The notes: generated from the sequence alone by a model not told the origin. Shown: positions 1-6,132, counted from the stretch's first letter. The stretch: 16,035 bases of DNA from AC-32 sp045806105 (GCA_045806105.1 JBJMJY010000028.1:1-16035); one strand, 5' to 3'. Made by a program: numbers and translations.

Positions 1-1
1 G

Positions 2-916
2 GCATCGGCGTTCGCCGCGCGCTCGGGCCAGGAGGTCGACGGCAATGGCGAGATGGTCGGCATCGGCACCGCGAACATGGCCGCCGGCTTCTTCCAGGGC
101 TTTCCGGTCAGCACAAGCGGCTCGCGCACTGCCGTCGCCGAGCAGGCGGGCGCCAAGACCCAGCTCACCGGGGTTGTCGGAGCTGGCGCGATCGTGTTGA
201 TGCTGGTACTGGTGCCCGGCCTGCTGCGCAGCCTGCCGCAGCCGACGCTCGCCGCGGTTGTGATCGCCGCGTCGCTCTCTCTGGCCGACATCCCGGGAAC
301 CGTTCGCCTGTGGCATCAGCGCCGGACCGAGTTCGTGCTCTCGGTCGCCGCTTTTCTCGGCGTCGCCGTCCTGGGTGTGCTGGCCGGCATCGCCGTCGCC
401 GTCGCGCTGTCGATCCTCAATGTCTTCCGGCACGCGTGGTGGCCCTACCAGGCAACGCTCGGCCGCGTCCCAGGCATGCCGGGCGTGCACGACCGTGAGC
501 TGCACCCGGACGCCGAGGAGCTCGCGGGGCTCGTCATCTTCCGCTTCGACGCGCCACTTCTCTTTGCGAACGCACGGACGTTCCGCGACCAGATCCGGCG
601 CCTGGCCGCTGGCGAGCCGAAGCCGCGTTGGATCGTCATCGCGGCCGAGCCGATCACCGACGTCGATACGACGGCCGCCGACATGCTCGTCCAGCTCGAC
701 GAGGAGCTCAACGCCGCCGGCAGCTACCTCGTCTTCGCCGAGCTCAAGGATCGGGTCCGCGCGAAGCTCGAGCGCTATGAGCTGATCGGGCCACTGGACC
801 CCGCGCACTTCTTCCCGACGCTGGACGGCGCGATCGCGGCCTACCGCGAGATGACCGGGGTGGACTGGGCATCGACCGATGAGTTCCCCGCGCTCACGAC
901 GTCTTCGAAGCCATGA
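2..916 (+). CDS. SulP family inorganic anion transporter, C-terminal part with STAS domain (5' truncated)
   Basis: The reading frame is open from base 2, so the gene begins upstream of the window; 304 residues are visible. The first part carries the SulP signature FFQGFPVSTSGSRTAV followed by an AGAKTQ segment, then hydrophobic helices typical of the transporter core. From about residue 165 to 290 there is a cytoplasmic STAS domain (GLVIFRFDAPLLFANA, then a WIVIAAEPITDVDTTAADML segment). SulP proteins move sulfate, bicarbonate or other anions across the inner membrane, and the STAS domain regulates transport. The substrate cannot be told from this fragment. The stop TGA overlaps the ATG of the next gene (ATGA), so the two are probably cotranscribed and translationally coupled. 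The family call is firm. Confidence 0.93.
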   Translation, partial: ASAFAARSGQEVDGNGEMVGIGTANMAAGFFQGFPVSTSGSRTAVAEQAGAKTQLTGVVGAGAIVLMLVLVPGLLRSLPQPTLAAVVIAASLSLADIPGTVRLWHQRRTEFVLSVAAFLGVAVLGVLAGIAVAVALSILNVFRHAWWPYQATLGRVPGMPGVHDRELHPDAEELAGLVIFRFDAPLLFANARTFRDQIRRLAAGEPKPRWIVIAAEPITDVDTTAADMLVQLDEELNAAGSYLVFAELKDRVRAKLERYELIGPLDPAHFFPTLDGAIAAYREMTGVDWASTDEFPALTTSSKP

Positions 917-1518
917 GCCGCGTCACCTGCCACATGTCGATCTCGCTCGACGGCTTCGTCGCCGGGCCCGACCAGAGCGCCGACAACCCGATCGGCGTCG
1001 GCGGAATGGAGCTGCATCGCTGGCACATAAGCGACGAAGTGGCAACCGAGGCCGATTGGGCGATGCGCGGCGAACTGCTCGCGCCGAAGGGCGCGTACGT
1101 GATGGGGCGCAACATGTTCGGACCGATCCGCGGCGAGTGGTCGGACGACTGGCGCGGCTGGTGGGGCGACGAGCCGCCGTACCACGCTCCGGTCTTCGTC
1201 CTCACGCACTATGAGCACGAGCCGATCGAGCTCGCGGGCGGGACGACGTTCTACTTCGTCGGCGACGGCTTCGACGCGGCGTTCGCGCGCGCCTCGGAGG
1301 CCGCAGGTGATCGCGGAGTCGACATTGCCGGCGGCGCGTCGACCGTGCGCCAGGCGCTTGCGGCAGGCGTGATCGACGAGCTCGTCCTCGACTTCGTCCC
1401 CGTCCTGCTCGGCTCCGGTGAGCGGCTCTTCGACGGCGTCGCCGATCCCCGCCTCGAGCCGGTCGAGGTTATCCACTCGCCGCTCGCGACGCACGTCCGC
1501 TACCGCGTCGGCCGGTGA
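913..1518 (+). CDS. RibD C-terminal/dihydrofolate reductase-like family protein
   Basis: A 201-residue protein opens with the family hallmark strand and loop MSISLDGFVAGPDQS. It continues with YVMGRNMFG, then a VDIAGGASTVRQALAAGVID segment and LVLDFVPVLLGSGERLFDG, all typical of stand-alone RibD_C/DHFR-like proteins. Such proteins have a Rossmann-like NADPH-binding fold and are cytoplasmic reductases; most, including this subgroup, have no defined substrate. The ATG overlaps the stop of the SulP gene (ATGA), so reinitiation after the transporter is likely. That fixes the start and removes the need for a separate ribosome binding site. Length is normal for the family. Function in folate or riboflavin metabolism should not be assumed. 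Confidence 0.9.
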   Translation: MSRVTCHMSISLDGFVAGPDQSADNPIGVGGMELHRWHISDEVATEADWAMRGELLAPKGAYVMGRNMFGPIRGEWSDDWRGWWGDEPPYHAPVFVLTHYEHEPIELAGGTTFYFVGDGFDAAFARASEAAGDRGVDIAGGASTVRQALAAGVIDELVLDFVPVLLGSGERLFDGVADPRLEPVEVIHSPLATHVRYRVGR

Positions 1519-1522
1519 GCGC

Positions 1523-1544
1523 GGGGGGAGTCGAGGCTCCCCGC
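1523..1544 (+). terminator. GC-rich hairpin after the SulP/RibD_C pair
   Basis: A few bases after the RibD_C stop, GGGGAG (1525-1530) pairs with CTCCCC (1537-1542) around a 6-nt loop. Flanking GC bases can extend the stem through a small bulge. No T-tract follows, so it would be a weak or factor-dependent terminator; high-GC actinobacteria often lack the U-run. The position supports a transcript end here. Confidence 0.4.
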
Positions 1545-1589
1545 GTGTCGCGCGTCGACCCCGGCAGCTCCGATGGAAGTTCCGCCTAG

Positions 1590-1620
1590 GTGTCATTCGC
1601 GAACGCAGCGAGGCGGGCAG
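1590..1620 (+). repeat. Dispersed repeat copy R1
   Basis: Core TGTCATTCGCGAACGCAGCG matches the family consensus at its left end (GTCATTC-SS-GAAC) but diverges on the right (GAGGCGGGC). A poorer partial copy, TGCCATTCGCG, starts about 35 bp further on at 1626. Together with R2 this makes a small cluster between the RibD_C and methyltransferase genes. Confidence 0.6.
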
Positions 1621-1648
1621 AGAATTGCCATTCGCGCCCGGCCGCTCA

Positions 1649-1680
1649 GGCGTCATTCCGGAACACTGGCGCAGGGCGGC
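1649..1680 (+). repeat. Dispersed repeat copy R2
   Basis: GGCGTCATTCCGGAACACTG followed by GCGCAGGGCGGC fits the consensus over its whole length. GCGTCA (1650-1655) can pair with TGGCGC (1667-1672), with one T-G wobble, around an 11-nt loop holding the TTCCGGAA palindrome. It lies 28 bp upstream of the promoter-like hexamer of the methyltransferase gene. Confidence 0.65.
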
Positions 1681-1707
1681 GTCCCGTCTCCTGTGGGGCG
1701 TCGGGTA

Positions 1708-1713
1708 TAGGTT
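1708..1713 (+). promoter_or_regulatory. -10 element TAGGTT for a leaderless methyltransferase mRNA
   Basis: TAGGTT ends exactly 6 nt before the ATG at 1720, a spacing that puts the transcription start at or next to the start codon. The same hexamer at the same distance precedes other genes in this window (minus strand 10602-10607, and TAGACT elsewhere). No convincing -35 box is seen, as is common for actinobacterial TANNNT promoters. Confidence 0.5.
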
Positions 1714-1719
1714 CGGAGC

Positions 1720-2406
1720 ATGGCGGACGCCTTCGGACAGATGCTCCTCGACGGGACAGGCCCGGAGATCATCGAGCGCGACGACGGGTTCCTCGACGCC
1801 GTGAGGATGGTCTACTTCGCACCCGTCGCTCAGTGGCCCGCGGTGGAGCGTCGCGCACTCCGCTGGGTGCACGGCAGGGTGCTTGACGCCGGTGTGGGCG
1901 CGGGGCGAGCGGCTCTGGAACTGCAACGCCGTGGAAGGAGCGTCGTCGGGATCGATGTTTCGTCGGGCGCGGTCGAGGTGGCACGTGGACGCGGAGTCCG
2001 CGACGTGCGGCTGCTCGCCTTCGAAGACCTTGACGACTCGGTTGGCCATTTCGACACGGTCGTCATGTTCGGTAACAACTTCGGGCTCTTTGGCTCGCCG
2101 AGCAAGGCCCGGCGCTTGCTCCGACGGCTCCGCCCGCTGGCCGACAGAATCGTGGCAGGCTCGAATGATCCTTATGCCACGGAGGACCCGGCCCATCTCG
2201 CCTATCAGGAGCGCAACCGCAAGCGGGGCCGAATGCCGGGCCAGCTACGGCTGCGTGTTCGCTACCGCGACCTCATCGGGCCTTGGTTCGACTACCTAAT
2301 CGTCTCACCGGACGAAATGGCCACCATCCTCGAAGGAACACAGTGGCGGATCCGCCGACTGCTCCAAGAGAGCGACAGCGGCTACTACGTGGCCATTCTG
2401 GAGTAG
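1720..2406 (+). CDS. Class I SAM-dependent methyltransferase
   Basis: A 228-residue protein with the SAM-binding motif I VLDAGVGAGR at residues 54-63, followed by motif II VVGIDVSSGAVEVAR with the ribose-binding acidic residue. A central FDTVVMFGNNFGLFG strand corresponds to motif IV of Rossmann-fold methyltransferases. Length is usual for small stand-alone enzymes of this class. The substrate is unknown; the C-terminal half, with an RVRYRDLIGPWFDYL segment, gives no specific clue. The ATG at 1720 is supported by a TAGGTT hexamer 6 nt upstream and by the absence of a Shine-Dalgarno, which suggests a leaderless transcript. The gene is flanked by repeat copies R2 and R3 and has no functional link to its neighbours, consistent with accessory or acquired DNA. 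Confidence 0.88.
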   Translation: MADAFGQMLLDGTGPEIIERDDGFLDAVRMVYFAPVAQWPAVERRALRWVHGRVLDAGVGAGRAALELQRRGRSVVGIDVSSGAVEVARGRGVRDVRLLAFEDLDDSVGHFDTVVMFGNNFGLFGSPSKARRLLRRLRPLADRIVAGSNDPYATEDPAHLAYQERNRKRGRMPGQLRLRVRYRDLIGPWFDYLIVSPDEMATILEGTQWRIRRLLQESDSGYYVAILE

Positions 2407-2448
2407 ACGCTTGCGATCCTGAGGTGGGCCGACGCAGTGGACGGCATC

Positions 2449-2485
2449 AGGGGTCACTCCCGAACATTGGCCCAAGCGAGCGTCA
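2449..2485 (+). repeat. Dispersed repeat copy R3
   Basis: GGGGTCACTCCCGAACATTG followed by GCCCAAGCGAGCGTC is a near-full copy, starting about 43 bp after the methyltransferase stop. GGGTCA (2451-2456) pairs with TGGCCC (2468-2473) around an 11-nt loop. This is the same geometry as R2, with one base pair swapped (C-G to G-C). Confidence 0.65.
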
Positions 2486-2497
2486 CGCGGCTGGCAG

Positions 2498-2893
2498 CTA
2501 GCGGTCCCCGTGGAAGACCGCTTCGACGTTGTTCCCGTCCGGGTCAATGACGAACGCTGCGTAATACCCGGCGTGGTAATGCGGGCGAAGACCCGGCGCG
2601 CCGTTGTCGCGGCCGCCGGCTTCGACAGCGGCGCGGTGGAACTTGTCAACGGTGGCTCGGTCGGCTGCGGAGAAGGCCACATGAACGGGAGCGCCCGGAG
2701 GTTCCCCTTCCCCGATCCAGAAATCTCCACCGCCCTCGATGGCGAACCCAGGCCCCTGCGAGCTCTCCACTACCTTCACTCCGAACGGCTCGAGGGCCTG
2801 CTCGTAGAAGGTGCGGCTGCGTCTCTCGTCACGTACTCGCAGGGCCAAGTGGTCGATGAGGGGAAGCGTCACGGGCAGTGACACGCCCTCCAT
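2498..2893 (-). CDS. VOC (glyoxalase/bleomycin-resistance) family protein
   Basis: A single-domain 131-residue VOC protein. It begins with the typical strand LPLIDHLALRVRDERRSRTF (His15) and has a second metal-ligand position at PVHVAFSA (His71). It ends with FVIDPDGNNVEAVFH, where Glu124 matches the usual C-terminal ligand. Such proteins form dimers with a paired beta-alpha-beta-beta-beta metal site and catalyse isomerase, dioxygenase or thiol-transfer reactions, or bind drugs; this subgroup is uncharacterised. The frame stays open for 54 codons upstream, but that extension is Arg/Pro-rich and crosses repeat R4. The ATG at 2893 is therefore preferred; a GGAG lies 13 nt before it. It is the only reversed full-length gene among the repeat-separated genes. 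Confidence 0.85.
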   Translation of the reverse strand: MEGVSLPVTLPLIDHLALRVRDERRSRTFYEQALEPFGVKVVESSQGPGFAIEGGGDFWIGEGEPPGAPVHVAFSAADRATVDKFHRAAVEAGGRDNGAPGLRPHYHAGYYAAFVIDPDGNNVEAVFHGDR

Positions 2894-2909
2894 CTTAGGG
2901 CGCGATCTC

Positions 2910-2941
2910 CGGGGAACATTCCTGAACGCTGGGGCAAGCGA
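2910..2941 (+). repeat. Dispersed repeat copy R4
   Basis: GGGGAACATTCCTGAACGCT followed by GGGGCAAGCGAAGG aligns without gaps to the consensus over its central part. The 11-nt loop region TTCCTGAACGC is kept, but the bases that pair in R2 and R3 have changed and cannot form that stem. It lies upstream of the VOC start, yet points the same way as every other copy. Confidence 0.55.
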
Positions 2942-2954
2942 AGGTCGGCCCTCT

Positions 2955-2971
2955 CGAATCAATCCGATTCG
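2955..2971. promoter_or_regulatory. Short perfect inverted repeat, possible operator or hairpin
   Basis: CGAATC and GATTCG form a perfect 6-bp inverted repeat with a 5-nt spacer. It lies in a slightly AT-richer spot between the divergent VOC gene and the broken gene that starts at 3007. It could be a regulator site for either gene; no further evidence. Confidence 0.25.
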
Positions 2972-3006
2972 CCGCCGTTCAACTGGGATGACAATGCCGG
3001 TCTGCG

Positions 3007-3795
3007 ATGCGAACCAGCGAGTTCGACAAACTAGGCCGCGAGCAACTCCGAACACTGCTGCCGGATTTCACGCTGGCGACGGGTCTGGTCTTCGAGGTGC
3101 CGATCGCTGATCTGCTCCGGGCCTTTCGTTCCAGGGCTCCTCGTACGATCAGACGTCCTTCTACCTGGTCGCCTTTATCCAGCCCCTCTACATACCGGGC
3201 GACGAGGTCGTACCGACCTTCAGCGAGCGCTCACCGAGATTCCCGGCCACCGACGCTCTCGGGGAGATCCGATCGTTTGTGACAGGCACGGGGCGCACAT
3301 TCTTCGAGCAGTTGAGGACGCCCGCCGACTTTTGCGGATTGGCTCGAGCGCGAGGAACGAGGCCACAGGCCGGATCCCTTCGCGCTCGAGGCGTTGGCCT
3401 ATTCGCGGCCGCTGGCCGGCCAAGCTGAGGTCGCAGGACGCTGGCTTGATCTCACGGCGGAGACTGCCGGCGCGTCCATTCGCCGGGACATCGACGAGGG
3501 GCTCTACGCTGAGAACGAGGAGCATCCGCTCCTGACCGTGCGGGAACGGACTGCTCAGCTCTGTGACACTCTCGACGTAAGCGCCCAGGATGCTCTCGTG
3601 GTGCTTGAACGCTGGCGCCAAGAAACAGCATCACACCTCGGCCTTTCACAACACCTCGCGCCCGCGCGGACTCGCGCATCGAGGCAGAAGACCCGTTCGT
3701 CCTCGGGTGACATTCCCGAACGCTGGCCCAGGCGAGCGAGGCTCAGGCTCAGTCGTTTCGTAGTTGGATCCTCGTCTCTGGCCAGCGCGCCATAA
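3007..3795 (+). pseudogene. Unrecognised protein gene broken by two compensating frameshifts
   Basis: Three reading-frame segments join into one protein-like sequence of about 220 residues before a poor tail. Segment 1 runs from ATG 3007 to about 3128 (starts MRTSEFDKLGREQLRTLLPD). Segment 2 is in the frame beginning TTC at 3129 (FQGSSYDQTSFYLVAFIQPL, then YIPGDEVVP). Segment 3 returns to the first frame at GAT 3337 (DWLERE, later RWLDLTAETAGASIRRDIDE). A lost base near 3128 and an extra G at 3336-3337 explain the shifts. Without them, segment 1 stops at 3282. The rejoined product looks soluble and cytoplasmic; I do not recognise the family. The frame then runs through repeat R5 to TAA 3793-3795, so the native C-terminus may be lost. 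Sequencing error is possible, since both changes are single-base indels. Confidence 0.6.
3704..3741 (+). repeat. Dispersed repeat copy R5
   Basis: GGGTGACATTCCCGAACGCT followed by GGCCCAGGCGAGCGAGG is close to the consensus. The R2/R3 stem can still form (GGG-T-CA with TGGCCC at 3724-3729) if a two-base GA insertion at 3709-3710 bulges out; the loop is again 11 nt. It lies inside the open reading tail of the broken gene. Confidence 0.6.
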
Positions 3796-3871
3796 CGAAG
3801 TCGGCGAGGCTCTGCCCGTCGGGTTCTGGCAGGGCGTTCAGTGTCTCGTGCCCGTCACTGACCCCCCGCAC
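3749..3871 (-). CDS. Small reverse-strand ORF or gene remnant
   Basis: A 40-residue ORF from GTG at 3871 to TGA at 3749, with a stop 21 nt upstream in the same frame. Its composition is protein-like rather than typical of antisense frames in this GC range: VSDGHETLNALPEPDGQSLA, then DFVMARWPETRIQLRND. It begins just downstream of repeat R5 and is divergent from the cupin gene. It may be the 3' remnant of a larger gene. No promoter hexamer of the type seen elsewhere in the window precedes it, and I do not recognise the sequence. Confidence 0.25.
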   Translation of the reverse strand: MRGVSDGHETLNALPEPDGQSLADFVMARWPETRIQLRND

Positions 3872-3935
3872 TTTGCGCCCCAGGACTTGGGCTCAATTTA
3901 TCGGAGACCCGTCCCGAGGTGCGAGACTGGCGTCG

Positions 3936-4481
3936 GTGCCCGGAGCACAGCTCGAGGACTTCGGATCGGGGCTCACGCCCGTCACCCAGGGCTGGTTCGT
4001 CGTCAACGTGCGCGAGGCCGAATGGTGGTTCTCGGAGAGGAGGGGCGCGAGGTGCGCCTTCGAGAGCGAGTACGGCGACCCGCCGGTCGAGTTCGCCCAG
4101 TTCGGGATCAACGTCACCGTCCTGGAGCCCGGGCAGACCGGCCTCTACCACGCCGAGTCGAACCAGGAGGCGTTCCTCGTCCTTTCAGGGGAGTGCGCGC
4201 TGCTCGTCGAGGACGAGGAGCGACGCCTGCGGCCCTGGGACTTCTTCCATTCTTCCCCGTGGACCGAGCACGCCTTCGTGGGCGCGGGCGAGGGGCCGTG
4301 TGTGATCCTGATGGTCGGTTCGCGCTCCGGCCCGGGAGTCCACTACCCGGTGTCGGAGGTCGCGGCGCGCTACGGCGCGAGCGTGGCGGAGGAGACCTCC
4401 GACTGGAGGCAGGCGTACGCGACGGTCGAGCGGTTCCGGCGAGAGCGGCCGCCGAACTGGGCTCGTCTGCCATGGGCGTAG
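3936..4481 (+). CDS. Cupin domain-containing protein
   Basis: A 181-residue cupin. Cupin motif 1 is seen as GLYHAESNQEAFLVLSGE (residues 69-86, His72) and motif 2 as WDFFHSSPWTEHAFVG (residues 101-116, His105 and His112), joined by the usual short loop. The N-terminal segment GSGLTPVTQGWFVVNVREAE is typical of a widespread, uncharacterised actinobacterial cupin group. Metal binding through the histidines is likely; the reaction is unknown. The frame is open well upstream, with a TTG at 3873 as an alternative start that would add 21 residues. GTG 3936 is preferred because it gives the family-like opening MPGAQLEDFGSGL, although no strong ribosome binding site is present. Repeats R5 and R6 bracket the gene, with R6 beginning only about 7 bp after the stop. 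Confidence 0.85.
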   Translation: MPGAQLEDFGSGLTPVTQGWFVVNVREAEWWFSERRGARCAFESEYGDPPVEFAQFGINVTVLEPGQTGLYHAESNQEAFLVLSGECALLVEDEERRLRPWDFFHSSPWTEHAFVGAGEGPCVILMVGSRSGPGVHYPVSEVAARYGASVAEETSDWRQAYATVERFRRERPPNWARLPWA

Positions 4482-4487
4482 ATTCCT

Positions 4488-4520
4488 TCAGGCGTCATTC
4501 GCGAACACTCTCACAGCAGG
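4488..4520 (+). repeat. Dispersed repeat copy R6
   Basis: TCAGGCGTCATTCGCGAACA matches the left half and centre of the consensus (TTCGCGAA palindrome), then diverges (CTCTCACAGCAGG). It is the last copy seen in the window, placed between the cupin and sigma-factor genes. Confidence 0.6.
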
Positions 4521-4546
4521 GGTTCCGTACGCAGAAGTCGTGGCGT

Positions 4547-4558
4547 CCGCCCGGGCGG
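4547..4558. promoter_or_regulatory. 12-bp perfect palindrome CCGCCCGGGCGG
   Basis: A perfect 12-bp palindrome in the 208-bp gap between the cupin and sigma-factor genes. It could be an operator or the base of a hairpin. Palindromes of this kind also arise by chance in GC-rich DNA. Confidence 0.25.
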
Positions 4559-4626
4559 CGTGAGCTCCATTCATACGATGGTCACATCCGGTGCAATGGA
4601 CGCGCTCCACAACTCCGGCGAACTGA

Positions 4627-4657
4627 TGTAACGCGACGGGGTCGTCAGGGTGTATCT
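4627..4657 (+). promoter_or_regulatory. Possible ECF-type promoter for the sigma-factor operon
   Basis: TGTAACG (4627-4633), with the AAC core common in ECF -35 boxes, lies 17 bp before TGTATC (4651-4656), a plausible -10. A GGAGG at 4674-4678 follows, 11 nt before the ATG at 4690. If correct, the sigma factor may drive its own operon. Based on motif resemblance only. Confidence 0.35.
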
Positions 4658-4689
4658 GGGACGGATGCTCTTCGGAGGCACACAGGAAC

Positions 4690-5238
4690 ATGGATGATGC
4701 CCAGCTGATCCTCGCCTCGCGGGAGGATCCCAGCGCCTTCAAAGAACTCTACGAGCGCCAAGCAGCACCACTACTCGGATACCTCTACTCGCGCGTCCGT
4801 GACGCGGAGGTGGCCGCCGACCTCCTGGCAGAGACGTTTGCCGTGGCCTACGAGCGGCGCTACTCGTTCAAAAACACCGGTCGGCCAGGAGCCGGCTGGC
4901 TCTACGGCATCGCCCGCAATGAGCTTTCGCACTACTTCCGGCGACGATCGGTCGATCGGCGCGCGCTCCGCAGGCTCGGGGTTGTCGTTCCGCCGCTTGA
5001 CGATGAGTCGATTGCCGCCATGGAGGCGTTAGCGGAGGCCGAGAGTCGAGCCCCGGCCCTTAGCGCGGCCATGGCTGAAATGAGCGGGCGGGAGCTCGAG
5101 GCCGTCGAGCTACGCGTGGTCGACGAACTCGCCTACCGTGAGATCGCGGCCCGTTTGGGTTGCACCGAAGGTTCTGCTCGGACGCGTGTTCATCGAGGGC
5201 TCGCACGTCTCACCGACCTGTTGGGCGTCAACGCGTGA
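4690..5238 (+). CDS. ECF-type RNA polymerase sigma-70 factor
   Basis: A 182-residue protein with the two ECF domains. Sigma region 2 spans about residues 14-90 (AFKELYERQAAPLLGYLYSR, then AEVAADLLAETFAVAYERR and the GWLYGIARNELSHYFRR core-binding/-10 segment). A linker at 91-130 leads to region 4 at about 131-178 (LAYREIAARLGCTEGSARTR, a helix-turn-helix for the -35). There is no extra C-terminal domain. It would direct polymerase to a small stress or envelope regulon. The GTGA overlap with the next gene couples it to a membrane protein, the usual arrangement for a sigma factor and its regulator. A possible autoregulatory promoter and a GGAGG ribosome binding site lie upstream. Confidence 0.93.
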   Translation: MDDAQLILASREDPSAFKELYERQAAPLLGYLYSRVRDAEVAADLLAETFAVAYERRYSFKNTGRPGAGWLYGIARNELSHYFRRRSVDRRALRRLGVVVPPLDDESIAAMEALAEAESRAPALSAAMAEMSGRELEAVELRVVDELAYREIAARLGCTEGSARTRVHRGLARLTDLLGVNA

Positions 5239-6017
5239 CGGACGTTCCCTTCCTCGCACGGCTAGGCGACGCCTTCGATGCGGCGATCGCTACACGCGCG
5301 CCACAGCAACCCGTGCTACTGCGCCGGCGGCCGGCGGTGCGTGTGGCATCCGCGCTTGTCGCGGCGCTCGCGTTTGGCGTTCTCCTCGCAACGCCTGCCG
5401 TCGGGGTGCGCGGCCACATCGTGCGCCTGTTCAGCGACGCGCCACCGGCTCCCAAACGCGTCAGCAGGTCGTTTGCCGCCCTTGACGCAGGCACTCCGCC
5501 GCGCTTCCAAACCGGCGTCTTGGCCGGGCAGGCCCGGAAGGTGATCGACGTGCCGGTCGGCTTCAACACGCGCGCGATTGTCTGGCTCGCGCCCGAGAAG
5601 CGCGGCGGCTTCTGCAGCTTGCTGGAGATCGACCGGCCCGACAGGGCAAGGCCCGACGGCGTCGGGGGCGAGTGCACGCCGCTCATGGATCGGCTGAGCG
5701 TCGGGACGAGCCTCAACGGCCGCATCTCCCCGACCGGCGAAATCCTCAGCGGGCCAGTTCTCCTCGACGGCTGGGTCGGTCTCCCGAAGGCAGACTCCCT
5801 GGAGCTTCGCTTCCAGGACGGAACTGCGGCTGTGATCCCTCTTGTGTGGGTCTCCAGCCCGATAAGCGGCGGCTTCTTCGTCTATTCGATCCCGCCGTTG
5901 CATTGGCGAGTCGGCCATCTGCCGACGCAGCTGACGGTTCGCAGCGCGGAGGCGAAGGAGCTCGCGCACGCAGCAGTGAGCGGCATCGATCTGCGTGCCG
6001 CGTACGCGCAGCCGTAG
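5235..6017 (+). CDS. Single-pass membrane protein coupled to the ECF sigma gene (putative regulator)
   Basis: GTG 5235 overlaps the sigma-factor stop (GTGA) and gives a 260-residue protein; the frame is open another 25 codons upstream, but inside the sigma gene. A short N-terminal cytoplasmic stretch (residues 1-35, RAPQQPVLLRRRPAVR) is followed by one membrane segment (about 36-58, VASALVAALAFGVLLATPAVG). A ~200-residue outside domain with two Cys follows. The N-terminus lacks a recognisable anti-sigma zinc motif (HxxxCxxC) and is short for a classic anti-sigma domain. The position suggests it senses or restrains the sigma factor, but this is inferred from context. It could equally be an uncharacterised envelope protein of the regulon. 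Confidence 0.7.
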   Translation: MTDVPFLARLGDAFDAAIATRAPQQPVLLRRRPAVRVASALVAALAFGVLLATPAVGVRGHIVRLFSDAPPAPKRVSRSFAALDAGTPPRFQTGVLAGQARKVIDVPVGFNTRAIVWLAPEKRGGFCSLLEIDRPDRARPDGVGGECTPLMDRLSVGTSLNGRISPTGEILSGPVLLDGWVGLPKADSLELRFQDGTAAVIPLVWVSSPISGGFFVYSIPPLHWRVGHLPTQLTVRSAEAKELAHAAVSGIDLRAAYAQP

Positions 6018-6069
6018 CGGAGGCCAGGAAAGGGCGAAGTCGGGCCGCATTAGGCGCTCTGGTGACCTT

Positions 6070-6115
6070 GCCGCACGCTGCCCCCGGCGGCGCAACGGTT
6101 ACCCATCCGTGCGGC
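6070..6115. promoter_or_regulatory. 8-bp inverted repeat with 30-nt spacer
   Basis: GCCGCACG (6070-6077) and CGTGCGGC (6108-6115) are perfect inverted copies between the membrane-protein stop and the VOC start. It could be a terminator-like hairpin or an operator half-site pair. The enclosed stretch is itself GC-rich. Confidence 0.3.
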
Positions 6116-6132
6116 CGGGAACATCTGCTGAG

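Noticed and set aside
841..2196. 451-codon minus-strand frame across the RibD_C and methyltransferase genes
   Set aside because: It spans two recognised plus-strand genes and the intergenic repeats; composition is typical of an antisense shadow.
1590..4520. Classical integron with attC sites
   Set aside because: The repeats lack the GTTRRRY cores and paired R/L boxes of attC, and no integrase gene lies in the window. Only the cassette-like layout is similar.
1590..4520. CRISPR array
   Set aside because: The repeats are imperfect and separated by tens to about 800 bp holding genes, not by uniform short spacers; there are no cas genes.
3764..4708. 314-codon plus-strand frame overlapping the cupin gene
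   Set aside because: Arg/Gly-rich without motifs; the cupin frame carries both cupin motifs.
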